From assembly GCA_944380285.1 (NCBI GenBank), contig CALWGZ010000003.1, positions 157,346-221,345 on the forward strand: a stretch of 64,000 nt of DNA. The letters are read 5' to 3'. Under the pieces are notes generated by a model. That model made no database searches and had not been told where the DNA came from. It saw nothing but the letters and a program-made list of their open reading frames with translations. The DNA comes from an uncultured Christensenellaceae bacterium. Lineage in GTDB: Bacteria; Bacillota; Clostridia; Christensenellales; UBA3700. This document shows positions 46,192 to 52,196 of this stretch, piece after piece (position 1 is the first letter of the stretch; each line of letters starts with the position of its first letter). A program made the position numbers and the translations under genes.

Positions 46192-46231
46192 AAAAATTTG
46201 ACCGATGCGACATAAGTGTCACATCGGTCAA
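46192..46231 (-). terminator. Intrinsic terminator upstream of the restriction-modification operon
   Basis: A 15-bp stem with one G-U pair (46198-46212 with 46217-46231, loop of 4) followed by A and five T on the minus strand. It shields the methyltransferase operon from transcripts coming from the integrase side. I see no strong promoter between it and the operon. Confidence 0.75.
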
Positions 46232-46259
46232 GATCCTTGAAAAATAAGGAAAAATTCTA

Positions 46260-46335
46260 TTGCGCTATGCGCGCCTTTTTGGTATAATGATTGTGAAAAG
46301 GTGCAGCGAACATGACATTCGCTGTACATTTATTT
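46260..46335 (+). promoter_or_regulatory. Plus-strand promoter and hairpin: possible small antisense RNA to the integrase 3' end
   Basis: TTGCGC (46260-46265), 17 bases, TATAAT (46283-46288) points into the 3' end of the integrase gene. About 14 bases later is a CAGCGAA/TTCGCTG stem (from about 46303) followed by TACATTTATTTTT. The predicted transcript is roughly 40-50 bases and could encode at most a 13-residue peptide. Confidence 0.45.
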
Positions 46336-47229
46336 TTGCAACATTTTCCCTAATTTGTTCATCATCGCCCTCTTGTGTTCGAGCATGGAATGCGCGTAGC
46401 GGTTGAGCGTGATCGTCGGGTTTTTGTGCCCGAGGATCTCCGAGAGCGTCTTGACGTCCATGCCGCACTCGAGGGCGCGCGTAGCGAAGGTGTGGCGAAG
46501 CGAATGAAAGCCCTTGTGCGGAATGTTCAATCTCTTGAGCAACAGCGCAAAAGTCCTTTGGTAGGACCTGACCGAGATGTGTCTGCCGCATCCCGAGACG
46601 ACGAACTCGCAATTGCTGCGCCTCTTCACCTCTTTGAGCAAGGGCATGATCTGCTTGGGCAACGGGATGACCCTCACCGACGACGCGCTTTTGGGCGACT
46701 CAAACACCACGCCGCCCTTGGCGTCGTGACACGACTTGCTGACGTCCAACAAGCCGCGCTTGAAGTCGATGTCGCTCCATTTGAGCGCGATCAACTCGCC
46801 GATCCGCAAACCGCTGTACAGGCACAAAAGCACGCCCGTCAACCTGTCTTTGCGCTTTGCCGCGGCTTCGATGCGCCTCTGTTCGGCTTGCGTAAAGCAT
46901 TGCACGCGCCTCTCTTCCGCCCTCGGACGGACGATCTTGTCGCCGATGTACTCGTCGATCACTCCGAGCAAGTACGCTCTTTTGAGCGCGCCTTGCATCA
47001 CGCTGATGATGTTGTTGACGGTGCCGGGCGACAGCGTCCTCTCTCTCGTCGTCAACGCCGCGACAAAATTTTGCAATTTGATCGCGGACAGCTCTTGCAA
47101 CTCCTCGTCGCCCAAAATGCGCGCGATGTGCGTCCTCACCGCGACGAGATATCTCTTGTATGTCCTAAATTTCATAGACGGGCGCACGAAGTCCTCGAGC
47201 CAAACATCGAGCCATTGCTTGAATTTCAT
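46330..47229 (-). CDS. Tyrosine recombinase / phage-type integrase
   Basis: Site-specific recombinase of 299 residues. The N-terminal SAM-like core-binding domain (about 1-100) is followed by the catalytic domain with Arg in GLRIGELIALKW, the HSLRHTFATRAL box and LGHKNPTITLNRYAHS with the nucleophile Tyr, so R-K-H-R-H-Y residues appear intact. AAGGAGG precedes the ATG. It lies between the restriction-modification operon and the HEPN-like gene, all on the same strand, and may have moved the island. GC content matches the host more than the restriction genes. No clear attachment site is visible. Confidence 0.93.
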   Translation of the reverse strand: MKFKQWLDVWLEDFVRPSMKFRTYKRYLVAVRTHIARILGDEELQELSAIKLQNFVAALTTRERTLSPGTVNNIISVMQGALKRAYLLGVIDEYIGDKIVRPRAEERRVQCFTQAEQRRIEAAAKRKDRLTGVLLCLYSGLRIGELIALKWSDIDFKRGLLDVSKSCHDAKGGVVFESPKSASSVRVIPLPKQIMPLLKEVKRRSNCEFVVSGCGRHISVRSYQRTFALLLKRLNIPHKGFHSLRHTFATRALECGMDVKTLSEILGHKNPTITLNRYAHSMLEHKRAMMNKLGKMLQK

Positions 47230-47287
47230 AAAATTCCTCCTTTGCGTATTTACTTACATCATACGCCGTGCGCCCACAATAGTCCGC

Positions 47288-47327
47288 AAAAAAAACATGC
47301 CGGCAAGGGTACTCCCCTGCCGACATG
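47288..47327 (-). terminator. Strong intrinsic terminator 60 bp upstream of the integrase
   Basis: A 10-bp stem (CATGTCGGCA / TGCCGGCATG on the minus strand, with further inner pairs) followed by eight T. It lies between the HEPN-like gene region and the integrase, so integrase expression needs readthrough or its own weak promoter. Confidence 0.85.
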
Positions 47328-47502
47328 AGTCGTTGATGACAGCTCGTCTTGTTCTATTTCTTAGATTATCAATAGGTCATATACATTTTACACAGTTATT
47401 GCCGATCAGGTCTTTGATTTGCTTTTTTGCCGTTTGCATTGTGTTTTGACGTTTTGCTTTGCGGCTCTCACTGCTTTGCTCGATCGTTCAGATCATGCTA
47501 TA

Positions 47503-47604
47503 TCATTCGTTTTCATTGTCTCTATATTTTGCTTCAGCGGTATTCTTTTCAATGGTAGTCTTTGATGTCGTCTTTGCAAGCTGCCTGTGTGGTAGTGCGT
47601 TCAT
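47503..47604 (-). CDS. Possible 33-aa peptide coupled to the HEPN-like gene
   Basis: The ATG overlaps the upstream stop codon as ATGA and the frame runs 33 codons (MNALPHRQLAKTTSKTTIEK..., ending in NENE). It is Lys/Thr/Glu-rich with no recognisable motif. Weak evidence. The rest of the 47330-47600 spacer has no gene I can support. Confidence 0.3.
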   Translation of the reverse strand: MNALPHRQLAKTTSKTTIEKNTAEAKYRDNENE

Positions 47605-48038
47605 TCCTTGATCACTCCGTATTTCTTCAATACGTCGAATCTGACCCTTTCGATGAAAACGCGATACCCGGCAAAAAACTCGAGGTCAAGCTCCAGATCT
47701 TTTGCCAACTTGGCGAATTTCTTCAATTGCTCTTGCCCGCTCAAATACGCAATTTCTCTTGCCAAATAATGCGTCCAAAAATTGCGCCTGCAATTGACCG
47801 CGTACAGCACATCGTAGTCATGCGCGCTAAAATACGGCGCATTGTCCTCGTTGTCGAGAGCTTGAAGCATACTCACCGTTTGACCGAGCGTCGCCTCTTC
47901 GACCTCGCCAAGATTGATTTGAAAGTCTCCGTTCGCCATGCCGGCGTAGATCTTCTTCAAATCGCACTCGATGCATTGACTGTATAACGCGATCAAGCCA
48001 AGATTTTGAAAAAATGTTTTCAAGTCGTTCGATTGCAT
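47601..48038 (-). CDS. Small uncharacterised protein with HEPN-like RxxxxH motif
   Basis: The 145-residue protein starts at the ATG at 48036-48038 (MQSNDLKTFFQNLG), with AAGGAGG upstream. It is mostly helical. Residues 81-91 read VNCRRNFWTHY, in which R85 and H90 fit the HEPN ribonuclease signature R-x4-6-H; similar RNxxxH motifs occur in several abortive-infection-type families. There is no nucleotidyltransferase (MNT) partner. It is next to an integrase and in the same stretch as TIR and RES proteins. The family assignment is only by motif. Confidence 0.55.
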   Translation of the reverse strand: MQSNDLKTFFQNLGLIALYSQCIECDLKKIYAGMANGDFQINLGEVEEATLGQTVSMLQALDNEDNAPYFSAHDYDVLYAVNCRRNFWTHYLAREIAYLSGQEQLKKFAKLAKDLELDLEFFAGYRVFIERVRFDVLKKYGVIKE

Positions 48039-48096
48039 TGTCACACCTCCTTGCGCCGACCGAATTTGATCGTTTGACCTAGCCGACCGCAATGTC

Positions 48097-48125
48097 AATA
48101 TAGCACACTTCGGGGCGGAATGCAA
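48097..48125 (-). promoter_or_regulatory. Promoter of the HEPN-like gene
   Basis: Minus-strand TTGCAT (48120-48125), 17 bases, TATATT (48097-48102). The leader contains CGGTCGGC twice. Confidence 0.75.
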
Positions 48126-48470
48126 TACATTTTCTTTTATTTCTCAAAAAAATATTTTTCGGGGGTCAATTTTCCTTTATTTGCGTATATTTTACCAAAA
48201 TTTCCTTGATATATTTGATGTATTTATTTATATCAAATATTTTTGCGTAATTTTGACACTATTTCTTATCAAAAATAAATTGCGATTTTTTGCACTTTTA
48301 TGATGTGTATTTCTTGCCAAAATGAGACGCGTATTTTTCGTTGATAATTTGACGAAAAATTTTATTGTTATTTTGTGAGCATATTTTCGATGTGGTTTCG
48401 AGTGCATTTTCAAGCATTGTGACGAGCGCAATTTTGCCCATTCTCATCGTTCAATTTTTACGCGTTTTCC
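48126..48470. other. Very AT-rich spacer with no gene
   Basis: About 345 bp of A/T-rich sequence with runs such as TATATCAAATATT and several short GCGTATTTTT-like motifs. There is no credible coding frame. It could be an island boundary or protein-binding region. Confidence 0.5.
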
Positions 48471-48475
48471 GCACG

Positions 48476-48498
48476 AAAAAGCGCGCCGATCGGCGCGC
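48476..48498 (-). terminator. Intrinsic terminator of the TIR-methyltransferase gene
   Basis: The palindrome GCGCGCCGATCGGCGCGC (48481-48498) is followed by five T on the minus strand, 35 bases after the stop. Confidence 0.88.
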
Positions 48499-48533
48499 TT
48501 GCGAGTGCTGTTTTGTGTTTTGGCTCTATGCGT

Positions 48534-49826
48534 TTATCTCTTTGCGGTGAAAAGCATAAATCCCAGCGAAAAGAAGAAGCTCTCTTCGTGGAAGGCGTCC
48601 TCGAGGTCGTTGTAGTTTTGGTCGATCCACTTTTGCGCGAGGCGGTAGCTGTCGTTGTCCGGCTGCGTGGTCGAGAGGATGCGGTAATCTTGCTTTATGA
48701 TGGAAAAATAGGTGTCGAACAGCGCTTGGCGGTCGTCGTAATCCATGCCGAGCGTGTCGAGCCCGCATTTGACGAGATCGACGTCGCGGTAGCCTGCTCT
48801 TTTGAGCAAATAGGGCACTTGCCTGCCGCTTTGACGGAAGCCCGACCACGGGCTCGCCGCGCAAAGGCGCATCGCCTCGGCGAAGGCGCCGCTCTCGTCG
48901 GGATATGCCAAATTCAGCCCGTCGTCGATGTCCTTGACGATGACTGCGGCGTCCTTTGCGGCGAACTTGCGCGCCGTTTTGAGCACTTTGAGCGGGTCTT
49001 TGAGGTGCAACAAGATCATGGACAGGTTGATCAAATCGAACTTGACGCATCTCTTCGAGCAAAAGTCTTCGAGCACGCCGCAAAGGTCATCGCTCTCAAG
49101 GTCGCAATGACAAAACTCGACGTTGTCCGCGCCGAAGTTGGCAATCGCGCTTTGGATCGCGCCCTCGTTGCAATCGACGCCGAGCATGCAACCCACCTCC
49201 TTCCCCGCAAGGCGCGAAGCGGCAAAGCTGCCGTTGCCGCACCCGAGGTCGAGCACGTTGAGCGCGCCCTTTGACGCGCATACGGCGTCGTAGACGGGCT
49301 TGTCGAACCTTTCGAGCAATTGTCGCTGAGTTTTGAGCCGTTTGCGCTCGTCCGCGTCGCCCTCGTCGTAGTAGTGATTCGACGTGCGCTTCGCCGACTG
49401 CGACCGCCCGGGGCGCACGATCGCAGCGATCTTGGTCTTGAGCTCTTCGATCGCCCTGTCGATGCCTTGATCGCCCGCCTGTATCCAGTGAAGCCGCTTG
49501 ATGTAGTATTCCATCGCCTTGGACAGCTGATCGTCGTTGAGCTTGAAAGGCAAGATCGCGAGCTCGTCCTGCGAGTCGAGTATGCGCTTGTAGGCGATCT
49601 CGACCTCGTTGAGGACGTGCGCCGACTGCGACGCCGCGCCGTTGAGCACGACGACGAATACGCGCGCGTTGTCGATCGCGTCGACGATGCTGGTCGCATA
49701 GTCGCCCATCACGTCGCGCGGCGCGTACCAACAGCTTATGCCGTCCGCCTCGAGCACCGAGCAAATGTGTTCGACGACGGTGCGCATACTGTGTTCGTAA
49801 CTCAAAAATACATCGGCTTTTTTCAT
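48534..49826 (-). CDS. TIR domain fused to a class I SAM-dependent methyltransferase
   Basis: The 430-residue protein starts at the ATG at 49824-49826 (MKKADVFLSYEHSMRTVVEH), with GAGAGGTG upstream. Residues 1-120 are a TIR domain: ADVFLSYEHS, LEADGISCWYAPRDV, AIDNARVFVVVLN, then SQSAHVLNEVEIAYKR with candidate catalytic Glu74, and AMEYYIKRLHWIQA. After a charged linker (135-175) comes a methyltransferase with motif I NVLDLGCGNGSFAASRLAGKE (190-210), the acidic VDCNEGAIQSA and LINLSMILLHLKDP. Bacterial TIRs are usually NADases in defence, often fused to sensors; a small-molecule-type methyltransferase as partner is unusual. Monocistronic, with its own promoter and terminator. Confidence 0.85.
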   Translation of the reverse strand: MKKADVFLSYEHSMRTVVEHICSVLEADGISCWYAPRDVMGDYATSIVDAIDNARVFVVVLNGAASQSAHVLNEVEIAYKRILDSQDELAILPFKLNDDQLSKAMEYYIKRLHWIQAGDQGIDRAIEELKTKIAAIVRPGRSQSAKRTSNHYYDEGDADERKRLKTQRQLLERFDKPVYDAVCASKGALNVLDLGCGNGSFAASRLAGKEVGCMLGVDCNEGAIQSAIANFGADNVEFCHCDLESDDLCGVLEDFCSKRCVKFDLINLSMILLHLKDPLKVLKTARKFAAKDAAVIVKDIDDGLNLAYPDESGAFAEAMRLCAASPWSGFRQSGRQVPYLLKRAGYRDVDLVKCGLDTLGMDYDDRQALFDTYFSIIKQDYRILSTTQPDNDSYRLAQKWIDQNYNDLEDAFHEESFFFSLGFMLFTAKR

Positions 49827-49845
49827 ATTTTCACCTCTCGATTCA

Positions 49846-49874
49846 AGTATAGCATAACCGCCGAATATCCGCAA
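49846..49874 (-). promoter_or_regulatory. Promoter of the TIR-methyltransferase gene
   Basis: Minus-strand TTGCGG (49869-49874), 17 bases, TATACT (49846-49851). Confidence 0.78.
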
Positions 49875-49917
49875 GCCGTAGGCAAAACACATTTTCGAAA
49901 AATTTCTGTCCTCGATC

Positions 49918-49934
49918 CTTGACAAAAATTACAT
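49918..49934. repeat. Dispersed repeat shared with 55066-55082
   Basis: CTTGACAAAAATTACAT is identical at both sites, and looser similarity continues for about 60 bp (CCTTAA, CGC, TTTGCGA, CTGTCAAG in the same order). The two copies flank the galactosidase and LRR genes. Confidence 0.6.
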
Positions 49935-50023
49935 CTGCCTTAACGCGCTTTGCGATAAGCAAAGTCGGCAAAACTTCTCGCCGAGAGCTGTCAAGAGATC
50001 GGGCGCATAATTTTCAAAATCAC

Positions 50024-50049
50024 GAGCGCGCCGAAAATTCGACGCGCTC
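50024..50049. terminator. Hairpin after the alpha-galactosidase gene
   Basis: GAGCGCG / CGCGCTC stem with a 12-base AT-rich loop, moderately T-rich on both sides. Probable terminator downstream of the galactosidase gene. Confidence 0.5.
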
Positions 50050-50090
50050 TTTCTTTGCTCCGGCGTTGCAAGTTTCGCTTTGCGAAGCGC

Positions 50091-51734
50091 TTACTTCTCC
50101 TCTCCCGTCTTGTAGTCAAACCTGAGCGTTTTCGCCTCGCCGTCCTCAACATATTTTACGGTCAATATATCGCCGTCGAGGTCGGCGCTTTGCACCTGCA
50201 CGTCCTTGGGACGGACGGTGTCGGCAAAGACCGCGCGCTGTTCGTCGGTGTAGCGCGACACGGTGTCGGACACAAACAGCAACGACCCGAAAAGACCGTT
50301 GATCTTGGCGAGCAGCTTGCGCTTTTGCATGGACATCGAGATGTTGTTGTCGCGAAGCAAGAACACGTCGGGATCGTTGAAAAACGCCCTGCCGTCCAAT
50401 CCTCGGCGGAAGATGGTGCAAAGCACGGTCTTGGCGGTGCCGACGTCCTCGCGCGTCTTGTGCGTGCTGTACGACCAATTGAGCGCGACGTCGGGACCTA
50501 TGCGACAAAAGTCGACCTTGCCGAACGCAGGCATCAGCGGCACGCCGCACCCTATGATGAGCTTGTCTCCGACGCATTCGCGGATGAAGTCCATCGCCTC
50601 GCACATGATCCTGCCGCGGCTCTTGCCGTGCATCGGGACGACGCATGCGGCGTAGAGGAAGTCGAGTTTGACCAAGTCGTAGCCCCACTCGCGAAGCACG
50701 ACGTCGAAGAACTTGCGTATGTATGCAGCGGCGTCCTTGTTGTAGAAGTCGATGGGATAGAACACGCCCCAATTTGGACCTGCCGGGTACGGCTTGCCGT
50801 CCTTGCCCTTGACGAGCCAATCGGGATGCTCCTTGTAGATGAACGAGCCGCGCGTCGCCGCGAACGGCGCGAGCCAAAGCCCTGCGAGCATGCCGGCTTC
50901 GTGGATCTTGTCCGCCGCCGCCTTCATCCCGGACGGGAACTTTTTGCGGTCGGTGTTGAGCCACTCACCTATGCACGCCTGGTGCCCGTCGTCGATCTGG
51001 AAGATGTCCACCTTTTGCGGCATCTCGGCAAGCGCTTTGAGGTCGCGCTCGACGATCGCCTGCGTGACTCCGCCGTAGTAGTTGTACCAAGTGGTGTAGC
51101 CGCTCTTGCGCCCGATCGTGCTGCACTTGACGCCCATCGCGTCGAACCAACGGTCGAACACCTCGTCGTGCGAACCGCTCAAAACGACAGCGTCAAGCAC
51201 TTTGTGTCTGCCGCCGAAGGTCTCGCCCTCGAGATCTTTCTCAATGCGGACGACGCCGGCGGACACGTCGAAAGTGACGATCGTGTAGCCTTCTCTCTCG
51301 CTGAGCGAAGCGAACAGGTCGTACTTGTCCCCCTCGCGGACATAGCCATAGGAAAAACCGTAGAATACGCCCGTCTTGCGCGGATATTCGCGCCAAAACG
51401 TCTCGCCCGCTCTGCCCAGCCCCGTACGGCGCATAAAGACGCTCTTCACTCCCCACTCCGCAAGGCGCGAGAAGGTGTCCATATGCCCGTCGACCGCGTA
51501 CTCTTTGCTGTCCGTCCACGATTGATAGCCGTTGACGAAACAGCGCTTGTTTGTGTTGTATGCGTAAGGGATGTCCACCCAAAATTTGTCGATTGTCACG
51601 CCCTCGGCGGCGTCGATCGACGCGGTCAGACGCTCGCCGTCAAAGACGACGTCGACTTTGAGCCCGTCGCAAGAGGGCGAAGTTGTCTCATAGGTCTTGC
51701 CGCCCAAGTTGTAGCGGACGAAAAACGATGTCAT
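50091..51734 (-). CDS. Alpha-galactosidase-like glycoside hydrolase (GH36 / clan D)
   Basis: Predicted to release alpha-linked galactose from oligosaccharides. The protein has 547 residues from the ATG at 51732-51734, with AAGGAGG upstream. A beta-sandwich N-terminal domain (to about 205) is followed by the TIM barrel: FQIDDGHQACIGEW, GLWLAPF, and the nucleophile Asp358 in LVKLDFLYAA. The general acid is probably Asp415 in CRIGPDVALNW. No signal peptide, so the enzyme is cytoplasmic and needs imported sugars; the GPH symporters in the window could supply them. It is shorter than classic GH36 enzymes (about 700 residues). Confidence 0.85.
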   Translation of the reverse strand: MTSFFVRYNLGGKTYETTSPSCDGLKVDVVFDGERLTASIDAAEGVTIDKFWVDIPYAYNTNKRCFVNGYQSWTDSKEYAVDGHMDTFSRLAEWGVKSVFMRRTGLGRAGETFWREYPRKTGVFYGFSYGYVREGDKYDLFASLSEREGYTIVTFDVSAGVVRIEKDLEGETFGGRHKVLDAVVLSGSHDEVFDRWFDAMGVKCSTIGRKSGYTTWYNYYGGVTQAIVERDLKALAEMPQKVDIFQIDDGHQACIGEWLNTDRKKFPSGMKAAADKIHEAGMLAGLWLAPFAATRGSFIYKEHPDWLVKGKDGKPYPAGPNWGVFYPIDFYNKDAAAYIRKFFDVVLREWGYDLVKLDFLYAACVVPMHGKSRGRIMCEAMDFIRECVGDKLIIGCGVPLMPAFGKVDFCRIGPDVALNWSYSTHKTREDVGTAKTVLCTIFRRGLDGRAFFNDPDVFLLRDNNISMSMQKRKLLAKINGLFGSLLFVSDTVSRYTDEQRAVFADTVRPKDVQVQSADLDGDILTVKYVEDGEAKTLRFDYKTGEEK

Positions 51735-51764
51735 AAGTTCCTCCTTTGGTATCGTGTCAAGAAT

Positions 51765-51793
51765 ATTATAGCATAATAATGCGCAATGCACAA
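51765..51793 (-). promoter_or_regulatory. Promoter of the alpha-galactosidase gene, built partly from a dispersed repeat
   Basis: Minus-strand TTGTGC (51788-51793), 17 bases, TATAAT (51765-51770). The -35 box and spacer lie in a GCGCAATGCACAATG repeat unit. Confidence 0.78.
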
Positions 51794-52196
51794 TGTTAAA
51801 TGCTCAATTGGTCGATCAAATTTACAATGCTAAATGCAACCGTGGCGTGTGCTTGTCTTTGATACGAGCGGGAATGACCTCATTCAAAGCAAGCGCAAAA
51901 CTTACGAATTCTTGCAAGGTTCCGATATTCCAAGCCGCCCGTACGCATAGGCGGTAAGACGGATCGCGCCTTCGGATCGGGAATGTCGGCAGGGGCTTTC
52001 GCAGCCTTTTAACGATCGCAGTCACGCAGATCCGGCTTCCTGATAAAAGAGTCTTGACATTTTCGAACGGTCGGTACCTGAGTGAATATTGCTATCCGTA
52101 CCGCAGACAAGCGCAATGCGCATATATGCTCCCAATATAATGCGCAGCGAAAACCTCTCGGGGAAGATCAGTCCCGCAATGCCGATAACGGATACC
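51794..52196. other. Spacer between galactosidase and LRR genes, no supported gene
   Basis: About 400 bp. It contains a minus-strand frame of 67 codons (51822-52025) without a ribosome binding site, which I do not accept as a gene. No terminator with a T-run is visible after the LRR gene. Confidence 0.5.

Noticed and set aside
48126..48470. CRISPR array or tandem repeats in the AT-rich spacer
   Set aside because: Short A/T-rich motifs recur but without constant repeat length or spacing.
51822..52025. 67-codon minus-strand frame between the galactosidase and LRR genes
   Set aside because: No ribosome binding site and no recognisable protein features.
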